Source: Bifidobacterium parmae
GTDB taxonomy: Bacteria; Actinomycetota; Actinomycetes; Actinomycetales; Bifidobacteriaceae
Direction: 5' to 3'
Assembly: GCF_002860365.1 (NCBI RefSeq)
Contig: NZ_NMWT01000010.1
Coordinates: 62,001 to 126,000, forward strand
Length of the DNA stretch: 64,000 bases
The notes beneath the pieces were generated by a model that did not search any database, was not told the DNA's origin, and saw only the letters and a program-made list of their open reading frames with translations. This document shows, piece by piece, positions 1 to 8,997 of this stretch. The position numbers and the translations under genes were made by a program. Position 1 is the first letter of the stretch, and every line of letters starts with the position of its first letter.

Positions 1-308
1 CGCGCCCGCTCGCCGCATACGTGTTCTCGCGAGATCGTGCGACCCGTCTCGCCTTCGAGCGGCGCACGTCGTCGGGCGCGCTCGGCTTCGGGCTTCCGCT
101 CGGCCATCTCATGTCCGCACGGCTGCCGTTCGGCGGCGTGGGTGCGTCCGGTATGGGTGCCTACCACGGGAAGACCGGATTCGACACGTTCAGTCACATG
201 AAAACGGTGACGGTGAAGCCGTCGCACCCCGACACGTTGCGTCTGGTCTACCCGCCGTTCGACGCGGTGACACGTCGCGTCATCAGGTTGCTGCGCCGAT
301 TGGGCTGA
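1..308 (+). CDS. Aldehyde dehydrogenase, C-terminal part (gene cut by window edge)
   Basis: About the last 100 residues of an NAD(P)-dependent aldehyde dehydrogenase, which oxidises aldehydes to carboxylic acids. The reading frame is open from base 3 and reads PLAAYVFSRD, the segment that in this family follows the catalytic core. It then has the C-terminal signature PFGGVGASGMG-YHGKTGFDTFSH. The tail ends in a basic stretch (RRVIRLLRRLG), which resembles the short membrane-associated class 3 enzymes. The catalytic Cys and Glu lie outside the window, so activity cannot be judged. A strong hairpin closes the gene, which converges on purD. Confidence 0.9.
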   Translation, partial: RPLAAYVFSRDRATRLAFERRTSSGALGFGLPLGHLMSARLPFGGVGASGMGAYHGKTGFDTFSHMKTVTVKPSHPDTLRLVYPPFDAVTRRVIRLLRRLG

Positions 309-328
309 TTCTTGATTCCGTGCTCATG

Positions 329-363
329 AATAACGCCGCTGAGTGATATTCAGCGGCGTTATT
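329..363. terminator. Bidirectional intrinsic terminator between ALDH gene and purD
   Basis: A perfect 14-bp inverted repeat (AATAACGCCGCTGA, 6-nt loop, then its complement) lies between two convergent genes. A/T at the outer ends gives a short T run in both directions. Confidence 0.85.
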
Positions 364-377
364 CAGCGGAGCATTCC

Positions 378-1646
378 TCACTTCAGGGCTTTGAAGCCGA
401 TGTCGTGACGGTAGAACATGCCGTCGGTCGGCAGCGCGTCGATGACCGCGTACACCTTGTCCTGCGCGTCCTTGATGGTGGGGGCGGAGGTCTCGACGAA
501 CAGCACACGGCCGGAGGAGGCGACGAGCTCGCCATCCTCGTTCTTGGAGACGCCCGCGTAGTAGACGTGGGAATCCTCGTCGACGGGGATGGTGGGGATC
601 TTCGCGCCCTTGACGACGTTGGTCGGGTAGCCGTCGGAGGCAAGGACGACACCGAGTGTGACGCGGTCGTCATCCCACGTGAACTCCGGGGTCTCGCCGT
701 CGAGAATCGCGCTGATGCCGGCGGCCAGGTCGGAGGTGAGCTTCGGGAGGACGACTTCGGTCTCCGGGTCGCCGAAGCGGGCGTTGAACTCGATGACCTT
801 CGGGCCGTCCGCGGTGGCGATGAGACCCGCGTAGAGGATACCGGTGAACGGCGTACCCTCGTCGGCCATGGCCTTGACGGTGGGGCGCACGATCGTCTCG
901 ATCGCCTCGTCCACCACGGACTGCGGGATCTGCGGGACCGGGCTGTATGCGCCCATGCCGCCCGTGTTCGGGCCCTTGTCGCCGTCGTAGGCGCGCTTGT
1001 GGTCCTGGGAGATCGGCATCGGCCAGAACTCGGTGCCGTTGACGAAGCTCATCAGGGAGAACTCCTGGCCCTCGAGGAAGTCCTCGATGACGACCTTCGC
1101 ACCTGCGTTGCCGAAACGATGGTCGATGAAGATATCGTCGAGCGCGGCGACGGCGGTCTCGACGTCCATGGCGACGGTGACGCCCTTACCGGCGGCCAGA
1201 CCGTCGGCCTTGACGACGATCGGAGCGCCGTGCTCACGCACGTAGGCGACGGCCGGATCGAGCGCGTCGAAGGTCGCGTACTTGGCGGTCGGAATGCCGT
1301 GTCGCTCCATGAGCTGCTTGGCGAAATCCTTGGAGCCTTCGATCTGGGCGGCGGCCTTGTCCGGGCCGAACGCCTTGAGACCGGCGGCGGCGAAGTCGTC
1401 CACCAGGCCGTCGATAAGTGGCACTTCGGGGCCGACGAACGCCCAGTCGTAGCCGTTGTCCTTCATGAAGTCGATGAGCGCCGCGTGATTCGACTCGGCG
1501 ATGTGCGTGGTGCGGATGCCGTCGAGCTCCATGCCGGGGTTGCCGGGGGCGACGGTCACCTCCTCGACGCTGCCGCCGCGCTGAAGCGCGTGCGCGATGG
1601 CGTGTTCGCGCGCGCCGGAACCGATGACCAGAACCTTCTGACCCAT
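378..1646 (-). CDS. purD: Phosphoribosylamine--glycine ligase (GAR synthetase)
   Basis: Joins 5-phosphoribosylamine to glycine with ATP, step 2 of de novo purine synthesis. The product is 422 residues, normal for PurD. It begins MGQKVLVIGSGAREHAI (N-terminal Rossmann-like domain). The ATP-grasp part contains VKADGLAAGKGV near residue 140, the glycine-rich NTGGMGAYSP segment near 225 and the metal-binding EFNARFGDPE near 280. The start is the ATG preceded by GAAAGGA. It is the last gene of purF-purM-purD, all on the minus strand with short gaps, so one transcript is likely. The open frame continues upstream of this ATG but there resembles no protein. Confidence 0.97.
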   Translation of the reverse strand: MGQKVLVIGSGAREHAIAHALQRGGSVEEVTVAPGNPGMELDGIRTTHIAESNHAALIDFMKDNGYDWAFVGPEVPLIDGLVDDFAAAGLKAFGPDKAAAQIEGSKDFAKQLMERHGIPTAKYATFDALDPAVAYVREHGAPIVVKADGLAAGKGVTVAMDVETAVAALDDIFIDHRFGNAGAKVVIEDFLEGQEFSLMSFVNGTEFWPMPISQDHKRAYDGDKGPNTGGMGAYSPVPQIPQSVVDEAIETIVRPTVKAMADEGTPFTGILYAGLIATADGPKVIEFNARFGDPETEVVLPKLTSDLAAGISAILDGETPEFTWDDDRVTLGVVLASDGYPTNVVKGAKIPTIPVDEDSHVYYAGVSKNEDGELVASSGRVLFVETSAPTIKDAQDKVYAVIDALPTDGMFYRHDIGFKALK

Positions 1647-1671
1647 TTGCAAAGTCCTTTCACATGGTTGC

Positions 1672-1693
1672 GGCTCCCCTGGCGAGGGGAGCC
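1672..1693. repeat. Isolated hairpin resembling the first stem of the intergenic repeat family
   Basis: In the 59-bp gap between purM and purD lies GGCTCCCC-TGGC-GAGGGGAGCC-like DNA, a near-perfect palindrome close to stem 1 of the two-hairpin elements described elsewhere in this window. The second hairpin and GGGTGG tail are missing, so it may be a relic or an unrelated mRNA hairpin. Confidence 0.5.
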
Positions 1694-1705
1694 GTGGAAC
1701 GGGTT

Positions 1706-2743
1706 TTACTTGAGCGTGATCTGCGTGCCGTCGGCATCCTGGACGATGGAGCCGAGACGGTAGCCCTGCTCGCCGTTGGCCTCGAGCAGCGCGATGGTCT
1801 CGTCGGCGCGGTCGGCGGGGACGGCGAGCACCATGCCGATGCCCATGTTGAAGATGTTGTACATCTCCATGTGGTCGATCTCGCCGGCCTTCTCCAGCAC
1901 GTCGAAGATCGGCAGCACGGGCCAGGAGCCGAGGTTGATCTCGGCGGCAAGCCCGTCGGGGATCATGCGCGGCACGTTCTCGATGAAGCCACCACCGGTG
2001 ATGTGCGCGACGCCCTTGACGACGCCCGCATCGAACAGAGGCTTGAGGGCCTTCACGTAGATCTTGGTGGGGGTGAGAAGCACGTCGCCGAGCTTCGCGC
2101 CGTCGAGCTCGTCCAGCTCGGTGTCGACCGTGTAGCCGGCCTGCTCGAACAGGGCCTTGCGCACGAGGGAGAAGCCGTTGGAGTGGATGCCGGTGGACGG
2201 CAGGCCGATGAGCGCGTCGCCTTCGGTGATGCCGGAGCCGTCGACGATCTTCGACTTCTCGGCCACGCCGACCGCGAAGCCGGCCAGATCGTACTCGTCC
2301 TCGTCGTACATGCCGGGCATTTCGGCGGTCTCGCCGCCGATCAGGCCGCTTCCGGCCTGCACGCAGCCGTCGGCCACGCCGGCGACGACCTGCTCGAGCA
2401 GCGCCGGATCGTTCTTGCCGCAGGCGATGTAGTCGAGGAAGAACAGCGGCTCGGCGCCCTGGGCGGCGATGTCGTTGACGCACATGGCGACGCAGTCGAT
2501 GCCGATGGTGTCGTGCTTGTTCGCCATCTTGGCGACCATGAGCTTGGTGCCCACGCCGTCGGTGCCGGAGATGAGGACCGGCTCCTGGTAGCCGAGGGAC
2601 GCGAGGTCGAACAGACCGCCGAAGCCGCCGATGCCGCCGACCACGCCGGGGCGGTTCGTGCGGGCGACGTGCGACTTGATGCGCTTGACGACTTCGTAGC
2701 CGGCTTCGACGCTCACGCCGGCGTTCTCATATGCTTTGGGCAT
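1706..2743 (-). CDS. purM: Phosphoribosylformylglycinamidine cyclo-ligase (AIR synthetase)
   Basis: Closes the imidazole ring of FGAM using ATP to give AIR, step 5 of purine synthesis. It has 345 residues, the usual length. Family segments are visible: [12 protein letters not shown] near residue 58, the [10 protein letters not shown] block near 84, [11 protein letters not shown] near 137, [14 protein letters not shown] near 175 and [12 protein letters not shown] near 248. The ATG start has GAAAGG upstream. It lies between purF and purD in the same orientation and is presumably co-transcribed with them. Confidence 0.97.
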   Translation of the reverse strand: MPKAYENAGVSVEAGYEVVKRIKSHVARTNRPGVVGGIGGFGGLFDLASLGYQEPVLISGTDGVGTKLMVAKMANKHDTIGIDCVAMCVNDIAAQGAEPLFFLDYIACGKNDPALLEQVVAGVADGCVQAGSGLIGGETAEMPGMYDEDEYDLAGFAVGVAEKSKIVDGSGITEGDALIGLPSTGIHSNGFSLVRKALFEQAGYTVDTELDELDGAKLGDVLLTPTKIYVKALKPLFDAGVVKGVAHITGGGFIENVPRMIPDGLAAEINLGSWPVLPIFDVLEKAGEIDHMEMYNIFNMGIGMVLAVPADRADETIALLEANGEQGYRLGSIVQDADGTQITLK

Positions 2744-2802
2744 TGGGGTTGGGCCTTTCTTGGGGCTGATGGGGTTGGGGCTTGTTTACTGTCGGACGTT
2801 TG

Positions 2803-4326
2803 TCAGGCGTTGTCCTGCGGACGGTCCTCGGGCTGCACGGTGTACTCGTTGCCGATGTACTTGCTCTTGTACAGCGCGAATTCGGGCAGGCGCACGCGGT
2901 CCTCGGGGGTGAGGGACTTGAGGAAGTCCTCCTCGTAGTCGTCGAGCGCGGTCGGGTAGTCGCCGTTGAAGTAGGCGACGCACAGGCCGCCGTACGGGGC
3001 GTCCGCGCCGAGGCCGATCGATTCGACCAGGCCGTCGAGCGACAGGAAGGCGAGCGAGTCGGCGCCGATGTACTCGCGGATCTCCTCGACCGACTTGTGG
3101 CCGGCGATCAGCTCGCGCGTGGTGGAGATGTCGATGCCGTAGAAGCACGGGTACTTGAGCGGCGGCGAGCTGATGCGCATGTGCACTTCGGCCGCGCCGG
3201 CCTCCTTGAGCAGCTGCACGATGCGCTTCGACGTGGTGCCGCGCACGATCGAATCGTCGATGACGACGACGCGCTTGCCCTTGACGACGCTGCGCACGGC
3301 GGAGAGCTTCATGCGCACGCCCTGTTCGCGCAGCTCCTGCGTCGGCTGGATGAACGTGCGGGCCACGTACTGGTTCTTGATCAGGCCCATCTCGTTGGGC
3401 AGGCCCGCGGCCTCGGCGTAACCGGACGCGGCGGACAGCGAGGAGTTCGGCACGCCGATGACCATGTCGGCGTCCACGCCGGATTCGGCGGCGAGACGCG
3501 CGCCCATGCGCTTGCGGGCGGAGTGGACGTTCACGCCGTAGATGTCGGAGTCGGGGCGGGCGAAGTAGATGAACTCCATCGAGCAGATCGCGAGCTGCGT
3601 GTTGTTCGTGTACTGGACGATGCGGTAGCCGTGCTCGTTGACGACGACGATCTCGCCCGGGCGGATGTTGCGCACGAGTTCGGCGCCGACCACGTCGAGC
3701 GCGCAGGTCTCGGAGGCGAGCACGTAGGCGCCGTTCTTCATCTTGCCGAGGGAGAGCGGGCGGAAGCCGTTCGGGTCGAGCGCGCCGATCATCGCGTCCT
3801 CGGTCATGAGCAGGTAGGCGAAGCCGCCGTGGACGGTGTTGAGCGCCTCCTTGAGCTTGTCCATGAAGGTGCGCTGCATGGAGCGGCGGATGAGGTGCAT
3901 GAGCACCTCGGTGTCCGAGTTGGAGTGGAAGATCGCGCCTTCGTCCTCCAGCTTGCGGCGCAGGGACGGGCAGTTGGTGAGGTTGCCGTTGTGGCACAGC
4001 GCCACGTCGCCGTCGTGGAAGCGGAAGATGAACGGCTGGATGTTGTCCGTCGTGCCGGAGCCGGCGGTCGCGTAGCGGACGTGGCCGATCGCGCGGTCGC
4101 CCTTGAGGCGTTCGATCTCGCGTTCGTCGCCGAAGACCTGGGTCAGGAGGCCCAGGCCGCGGTGTCCGGTGAGGTGGCCGTTGTCGTTCGCGACGATGCC
4201 GGCGCCCTCCTGGCCGCGATGCTGCAGCGCGTGCAGTCCGAAATAGGTGAGTCGTGCGGCGTCGGGATGGCCCCACACGCCGAAGATGCCACATTCCTCA
4301 TGAATGTCTTCGAGTTCAGCCGACAA
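2803..4326 (-). CDS. purF: Amidophosphoribosyltransferase (glutamine PRPP amidotransferase)
   Basis: Commits PRPP to purine synthesis by transferring the amide nitrogen of glutamine. The N-terminal Ntn-hydrolase domain has the nucleophile Cys in [10 protein letters not shown]. The C-terminal phosphoribosyltransferase domain has the PRPP loop [14 protein letters not shown] near residue 360. I place the start at a TTG (position 4326), because AAGGAG sits seven bases upstream of it. This gives an 11-residue propeptide before the catalytic Cys, the same length as in Bacillus subtilis PurF. A longer version starting at 4344 would have that ribosome-binding site inside the coding region. The protein is then 507 residues. 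First gene of purF-purM-purD. Confidence 0.95.
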   Translation of the reverse strand: MSAELEDIHEECGIFGVWGHPDAARLTYFGLHALQHRGQEGAGIVANDNGHLTGHRGLGLLTQVFGDEREIERLKGDRAIGHVRYATAGSGTTDNIQPFIFRFHDGDVALCHNGNLTNCPSLRRKLEDEGAIFHSNSDTEVLMHLIRRSMQRTFMDKLKEALNTVHGGFAYLLMTEDAMIGALDPNGFRPLSLGKMKNGAYVLASETCALDVVGAELVRNIRPGEIVVVNEHGYRIVQYTNNTQLAICSMEFIYFARPDSDIYGVNVHSARKRMGARLAAESGVDADMVIGVPNSSLSAASGYAEAAGLPNEMGLIKNQYVARTFIQPTQELREQGVRMKLSAVRSVVKGKRVVVIDDSIVRGTTSKRIVQLLKEAGAAEVHMRISSPPLKYPCFYGIDISTTRELIAGHKSVEEIREYIGADSLAFLSLDGLVESIGLGADAPYGGLCVAYFNGDYPTALDDYEEDFLKSLTPEDRVRLPEFALYKSKYIGNEYTVQPEDRPQDNA

Positions 4327-4481
4327 GCCAAAGCTCCTTTTCAAACGTGGTCAGACATGGAGTTCACTACCCGTTCACCCTACCAATCGCCGGCTACATC
4401 ATGGCGGCGCGTCGCGGCTGTGTCCGTGAGATGCGGATGACTGCGGATGACGATGACTTGCGCTGAGAGCATTACCGTTAA

Positions 4482-4515
4482 GAAGAAGCCCCGGTATCCC
4501 GCAGAATACCGGGGC
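4482..4515 (-). terminator. Intrinsic terminator of the secreted-protein operon
   Basis: Stem GCCCCGGTAT / ATACCGGGGC with an 8-nt loop, followed on the minus strand by a T-rich stretch (TTCTTCTT). It ends the minus-strand unit of response regulator, histidine kinase and secreted protein. Confidence 0.85.
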
Positions 4516-4530
4516 GAGTTTAGGAAACCG

Positions 4531-5064
4531 TCAATCCCATATCTGGACACGTACCACGTCGACGGTCCCGGACAACTTATTCCATGTCCAAGGGCCTCTT
4601 TTTGCCGTGGTCACGTAATGACCGTTCTGGGAATATCGAATCTGGCCTCCGCCAATCGCCAGAGTGCGCCATTGTCCTACATTGCCCCATCGACCGGCTC
4701 GGATGCCGGCGTTTTTGAAGCCCGCGACATCGGCTCCGCTTGGAGTCATCAGACACAGCGTGAATGTGTCGCAGTAGCTTTGATAATCAATGTAGGGGGT
4801 GCCGGTGTCTTGATGCAAAGCCACCTTGGTAATGGTTCCCGTATCGACATCCTCCCATACGTCCTTTGGTGTGCTTGACAGGAGAAAGTCCGTCAGTTCC
4901 TGTTCAGTGTGGATGTTCAGCGAGGATTCAACCAGAGTGGGGCCGACCTGGATGAACTCTGGTTCGTTCGGCTGTGTGGGTTCATCGGCCATGGCTGCGG
5001 GTGCCATCAGCAAGGCGATTACACCGATGATGGCCATGATAATGTGTCTGATGTGCTGGTGCAT
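4531..5064 (-). CDS. Small secreted protein of unknown function
   Basis: A 177-residue protein with an N-terminal signal peptide: basic start MHQHIRH, hydrophobic core IIMAIIGVIALLM and a probable cleavage after APAAMA. The mature part is acidic at first (DEPTQPNEPEF) and later aromatic and basic. It has two cysteines close together (SYCDTFTLCL near residue 100) and ends in a Trp-rich segment (RGPWTWNKL). I do not recognise a family. The start is the second ATG of the frame, because AAAGGA lies at normal distance from it and would be inside the gene otherwise. It follows the histidine kinase gene by 55 bases and its DNA is A/T-richer than most of the window. A bacteriocin, a surface protein or the target of the adjacent two-component system are all possible. 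Confidence 0.75.
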   Translation of the reverse strand: MHQHIRHIIMAIIGVIALLMAPAAMADEPTQPNEPEFIQVGPTLVESSLNIHTEQELTDFLLSSTPKDVWEDVDTGTITKVALHQDTGTPYIDYQSYCDTFTLCLMTPSGADVAGFKNAGIRAGRWGNVGQWRTLAIGGGQIRYSQNGHYVTTAKRGPWTWNKLSGTVDVVRVQIWD

Positions 5065-5119
5065 GATTATTCCTTTCATCCGTTGGATGGGTCGTCAGTC
5101 CGGATAATCCCGATTCAAT

Positions 5120-6454
5120 TCAATCCTGTTTTCGGTGCGTAGAACAGCGTGTGTAATGAATTCCACTACAGAGGGTGCGTGCAGTGAAAGTGGCGTCCCC
5201 ATAGGGTATGGATGCGACGAGATGCCAGATTGAAGAATCCTTCTCCTCGATTCGGCAGTGCCCTCCAGCCTTATAGAGAGCATCGCAATAATATTGCATC
5301 CCAAGGTGTGTAGACATATACTTTGATTTTATGTCCTTTCTGTGATTTGTTAGAGATATTTGAATACCATTGTCATCGGTTGCTATGATGATTGCATAGC
5401 CGAATTCCGGATTTGCATATTTGGCGATGTTGATGAATATTTCGTTCAAAAAATCAGTTAACAGTAGTTCGTTGTGCGGGCTTATCTCATGATTCGATGA
5501 GTCGGGGAGTATGGCAATGCCCCGTATATGCAATTGTTCAAGATGGGACTGTTTCGTATTGACTAACGCCTTGAGATGTCGAATCCACGGTACTTCGATA
5601 CCGTCATCGTATTTCACTTTTTGCTGGGATTCTATATCGTTGAATCTTTTCGGAGGCTGATTGTCGAAAGTGCGGATATTGCCGTTGGAGGGTGAGTGCA
5701 TGGATTCGATGAGCTCACGTGTGTTGGCTATGGCTCGTAAAAGGATGGTTTTCAGTTCTTTCGTTTCTGACATATAGTCCACGTCATCGGAATCCGAAGC
5801 AAGGATGGCGTCGATATGCATCATGGCGTATGAAAGATCATTGGCAACCGAATCGTGGAGTTTATGGGCCGTGGCTGATCGGTGTTGAGCGCTTTGTAGG
5901 CGACATTCGGTGCGTAAGGCTCGTTCCCGCCAACGTAGGGAATAGCCCAGCAAGCATACCAGTATATAAACCGTGATGAGCGTTATGATGTTGGAGGTGG
6001 AGAGGAAATATATTTTCCCACAGGCGTATGCTGCGGATATGTCAATCGAGATGGCGATGGGGGTCGCGATAATGCCTTGAATGATATCCGTATAGGACAG
6101 AACGCCAACCGAGATATATAGGGGAATCGAGAATGTGCTGGCGAATATCACCGGGGTCGGCATGAGAAGGTATGCAATGGCGCTGGATGCTATAACGGCC
6201 CATGCTCCCAGTGCGGGTTGGACGCACATTCCCACCAGTGAGGCAATCGCCAGAATCGTCATTATCAGTTGGGGTGTCGCCGAATTTGAGTCAAATGATA
6301 GTAGACGACTTTCGTCGCTGATGAGAAGACAGGATGTGATTGTCGCAAGAAGGGTGATCCAACGATGTCTGATACAACGCGTCTTTGCGATTGCATGATT
6401 TGCAAGGTCGTTAATCCAGCGAGTGATATTTCGCACAAATTCGCAGTGCCTCAT
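5120..6454 (-). CDS. Membrane sensor histidine kinase, NarL/LuxR-partner type
   Basis: A 444-residue sensor kinase. The first 175 residues hold several hydrophobic segments (around 32-47, 62-100, 108-145 and 155-172), so the sensor is largely membrane-embedded. The dimerisation helix carries the phospho-acceptor motif HKLHDSVANDL with His near residue 200, typical of HisKA_3 kinases. A divergent ATPase domain follows, with N-box-like NEIFINIAKYA near 340 and TDDNGIQISL near 368. The start is uncertain: the chosen ATG overlaps the upstream regulator gene by 44 bases and has no clear ribosome-binding site; a GTG six codons later is an alternative. It presumably phosphorylates the regulator encoded just upstream. 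Codon use is A/T-richer than in neighbouring housekeeping genes, suggesting transfer. Confidence 0.85.
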   Translation of the reverse strand: MRHCEFVRNITRWINDLANHAIAKTRCIRHRWITLLATITSCLLISDESRLLSFDSNSATPQLIMTILAIASLVGMCVQPALGAWAVIASSAIAYLLMPTPVIFASTFSIPLYISVGVLSYTDIIQGIIATPIAISIDISAAYACGKIYFLSTSNIITLITVYILVCLLGYSLRWRERALRTECRLQSAQHRSATAHKLHDSVANDLSYAMMHIDAILASDSDDVDYMSETKELKTILLRAIANTRELIESMHSPSNGNIRTFDNQPPKRFNDIESQQKVKYDDGIEVPWIRHLKALVNTKQSHLEQLHIRGIAILPDSSNHEISPHNELLLTDFLNEIFINIAKYANPEFGYAIIIATDDNGIQISLTNHRKDIKSKYMSTHLGMQYYCDALYKAGGHCRIEEKDSSIWHLVASIPYGDATFTARTLCSGIHYTRCSTHRKQD

Positions 6455-7106
6455 AACGGTTCTTGGCTCCCAATTTTCGTATTGCCCGGGTTACATGGGT
6501 GGAAACGGTGTGGGGGTTCATCCCAATGATTTCCGATATTTCCCGTAATGAATAGTGTGCGTTGCATAGACGGAGTATCTGTATTTCCGTTTCCGACAGT
6601 TGGCCGATTGTCGGGTTGGGGTTTGAGCAAACCAAATCATGCGCGGTTTTTGCGTCCATGAAGGGGCCGTTGCGGTCGATCGGTAGGCCGTGAGCGGCAA
6701 TGGGAATCGCCGACAATAGTTTTGCGATGATGCTATTGCTTTTGTCGAGTATGCCTTGGGCTCCGGCGTGCGCCAATTCGGTTTCGTAATGTTCGATTGG
6801 ATATGCGGTGATGCCAATGATTCCAATGGCTGGAGTTCTTCTTCGGATGGCTTCGCACAGTTGTACGCCCGACATGAGGTTAAGGACGATGTCCGTTATC
6901 AGTACATGGGGGACATTCTTTTCGAATAATGTTTTTTGAAGGGCCACGTCCGAGTCCTTCTCCGCCCAGATGACATCGATGCCCATATGTGTGGCCAGCG
7001 CCGCTCTCATCCACTGAAGCACGCATGCGTCATTGTCTACCAGCGCGACGCGGATCGGCGTAGCGTCGGAACGTTGGAATGTGCGGTTTGGGTTTGGCTG
7101 AGCCAT
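6411..7106 (-). CDS. LuxR/NarL-family response regulator
   Basis: A 231-residue regulator. The receiver domain has the acidic pair in VDND (residues 24 and 26), phospho-acceptor Asp72 in ITDIVLNLMSG, the Thr/Ala switch near 100 and Lys122. The C-terminal LuxR helix-turn-helix reads LSETEIQILRLCNAHYSLREISEIIG, then NPHTVSTHVTRAIRKLGAKNR, ending near residue 225. It is first in a minus-strand unit with the histidine kinase (overlapping) and the small secreted protein, and is divergent from the SOS-regulated polymerase gene. Its target may be the secreted-protein gene, but that is inference. Confidence 0.92.
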   Translation of the reverse strand: MAQPNPNRTFQRSDATPIRVALVDNDACVLQWMRAALATHMGIDVIWAEKDSDVALQKTLFEKNVPHVLITDIVLNLMSGVQLCEAIRRRTPAIGIIGITAYPIEHYETELAHAGAQGILDKSNSIIAKLLSAIPIAAHGLPIDRNGPFMDAKTAHDLVCSNPNPTIGQLSETEIQILRLCNAHYSLREISEIIGMNPHTVSTHVTRAIRKLGAKNRYEALRICAKYHSLD

Positions 7107-7185
7107 GGCTCCTATGATAACTGCCGGGTAAGCACAGGGGCGTCGACGTGTAGTTATCTGACTTACATGGACCTCGCAACACGAA

Positions 7186-7201
7186 TCGAACAGATGTTTG
7201 A
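7186..7201. promoter_or_regulatory. SOS (LexA) box 1 upstream of the Y-family polymerase gene
   Basis: TCGAAC-AGAT-GTTTGA matches the Gram-positive/actinobacterial LexA box (TCGAAC-N4-GTTCGA) at 11 of 12 defined bases. It lies about 85 bp before the polymerase start codon. Confidence 0.8.
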
Positions 7202-7237
7202 TTTTATGGTATCGTGGCAGTGTTGAGTTGTGGATAT

Positions 7238-7253
7238 TCGAACGTTTGTTTGA
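7238..7253. promoter_or_regulatory. SOS (LexA) box 2 upstream of the Y-family polymerase gene
   Basis: TCGAAC-GTTT-GTTTGA, a second 11/12 match, 52 bp centre to centre from the first and only 18 bp before the start codon. LexA bound to both would cover the promoter and the translation start. Confidence 0.8.
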
Positions 7254-7271
7254 TGATGGGAGGTGGCGGTG

Positions 7272-8897
7272 ATGCCGATGGCCGATGATTCCGGGCGGGG
7301 CCGCGTCTACCTCGCCATCGACCTCAAATCCTTCTATGCGTCCGTCGAATGTCATGCTCGTGGCCTCGACCCGTTGACGACGAATCTCGTCGTGGCCGAC
7401 GAGACACGCACCGACAAGACGATCTGCCTCGCCGTGTCGCCGTCGCTCAAGGCGTACGGGCTGCCCGGCCGTCCGCGCCTGTTCGAGGCGAAGGAGCGGC
7501 TGCGTCGCGTGAACGCCGACCGCGCGCTCGCGGCCCCCGGCCGCCGGCTGATGGGGGAGTCGTGCGACGCGCGCGATCTGGAACGATCGCCGCGGCTCAA
7601 GGCGTCGATGATCATCGCCCCGCCGCGGATGGCGAGATACCTCGCCGTCAGCGGGAGCATCTACGGCATCTACCTCAGATACGCCGCCCCCGAGCACATC
7701 CACGTGTATTCGATCGACGAGGTCTTCATCGACGCCACGCCGTATCTCGCCGCGCTCGGCATGACCCCGCACGAGATGGCCATGACCATCGTGCGCGACA
7801 TCCTGGGCGAGACCGGCATCACCGCGACGGCCGGCATCGGCACGAACCTGTACCTCGCGAAGGTCGCGATGGACATCGTCGCCAAGCATATGCCGGCGGA
7901 TGCGGACGGCGTGCGCGTCGCCGAACTCGACGAGGCGTCGTACCGCCGCCTGCTGTGGGACCATCGCCCGCTCACCGACTTCTGGCGGGTCGGGCGCGGG
8001 TACGCGCGCAAACTCGAGAAGGCGGGGCTCATGACGATGGGCGACGTCGCGCGGTGCTCGGTGGGGCGCGCCTCCGACTACTACAACGAGGATCTGCTCT
8101 ACCGCATGTTCGGCGTGAACGCGGAACTGCTCATCGACCACGCGTGGGGGTGGGAGCCGTGCACGATCGCCGACATCAAGTCGTATGAGCCGGACGCGCA
8201 CAGCACCAGCATCGGCCAGGTGCTCACCGGACCGGCCGACTGGAGCACCGCGCGGCTCATCGCCAAGGAGATGGCCGATGCGCTCGCGTTGGACCTCGTC
8301 GGCAAAGGCGTGCGCACGAACCGGCTCACGCTCGTCGTCGGATACGACGTCGGCAGCCTCGACGCGGGCCTGCTGGACGATTGCGAGGCGCCGGAGACAA
8401 AACGTCTGGCGAGACGCGCCGCCGAGTCCTATCACGGCCCGGTGGCGGTCGACCATTACGGTCGCAAGGTACCCAAACCGTCGGCCGGTTCGATCGGATT
8501 GGGGGAGTTCACGTCCTCGTCGGCGCGCATCCGCGAGGCGATGACGCTGCTGTTCGAACGCATCGTGGACCCGAGGCTGCTGGTGCGCCGGCTCACCGTC
8601 GTCGCCGACGATCTCGCCACGGACGGGGAGCTCGCCGCCGGCAAACGCTATGAGCAGCCCGACCTGTTCGATGCGGATGCCGCGGCAGGCGGGGATGCCG
8701 GGGAATCCGATGCCGTCCGGCCCTGTGGCGATGCCGGCGGGGAATCCGACGCCGGGACCGACCGCGACGCGGTGGACCGCGCGCTGCTGGCGATCAAACG
8801 CCGGTTTGGGAAGAACGCGGTCGTCAAGGCCATGAACATGGAACCCGGCGCCACCGGCATCGAACGCAACAACCAGATCGGAGGACATCACCGTTAA
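7272..8897 (+). CDS. Y-family DNA polymerase (DinB/ImpB/MucB type)
   Basis: Error-prone translesion polymerase of 541 residues, longer than E. coli DinB (351) because of a C-terminal extension. The palm catalytic residues are visible in LAIDLKSFYASVE near residue 15 and YSIDEVFID near 155. TAGIGTNLYLAKVAMD and the helix-hairpin-helix-like region near 240-260 follow. The C-terminus holds a low-complexity Asp/Ala/Gly stretch, with QPDLF near 460 that could be a sliding-clamp-binding peptide. The ATG was chosen over an upstream GTG because GGAGG sits eight bases before it. Two LexA boxes lie upstream and a YolD-like gene follows, a pairing known for UvrX/YqjW-type polymerases. Confidence 0.92.
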   Translation: MPMADDSGRGRVYLAIDLKSFYASVECHARGLDPLTTNLVVADETRTDKTICLAVSPSLKAYGLPGRPRLFEAKERLRRVNADRALAAPGRRLMGESCDARDLERSPRLKASMIIAPPRMARYLAVSGSIYGIYLRYAAPEHIHVYSIDEVFIDATPYLAALGMTPHEMAMTIVRDILGETGITATAGIGTNLYLAKVAMDIVAKHMPADADGVRVAELDEASYRRLLWDHRPLTDFWRVGRGYARKLEKAGLMTMGDVARCSVGRASDYYNEDLLYRMFGVNAELLIDHAWGWEPCTIADIKSYEPDAHSTSIGQVLTGPADWSTARLIAKEMADALALDLVGKGVRTNRLTLVVGYDVGSLDAGLLDDCEAPETKRLARRAAESYHGPVAVDHYGRKVPKPSAGSIGLGEFTSSSARIREAMTLLFERIVDPRLLVRRLTVVADDLATDGELAAGKRYEQPDLFDADAAAGGDAGESDAVRPCGDAGGESDAGTDRDAVDRALLAIKRRFGKNAVVKAMNMEPGATGIERNNQIGGHHR

Positions 8898-8899
8898 GC

Positions 8900-8920
8900 G
8901 GACAACCCGGTGGGTTGTCC
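8900..8920 (+). other. Short hairpin after the polymerase stop codon
   Basis: GGACAACCC-GGT-GGGTTGTCC directly behind the stop codon, without a T run. It may be an mRNA stability or attenuation hairpin between the polymerase and YolD-like genes. Confidence 0.5.
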
Positions 8921-8997
8921 GTAGGTGATGTGCGAGCCGACAGGCGAGCCTGCGTATGCGGGTGCAGCCCGTCCTTACCGACAGGAGACCGAGCGCC

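Noticed and set aside
378-2483. A 701-codon minus-strand frame covering purD and running upstream through purM in another frame
   Set aside because: Only the 422 residues from 1646 are PurD; the upstream part is Arg-rich out-of-frame translation of purM.
4531-5064. The secreted protein as a lactococcin 972-type bacteriocin
   Set aside because: It lacks that family's mature-region pattern, and the usual immunity membrane protein and ABC transporter genes are absent.
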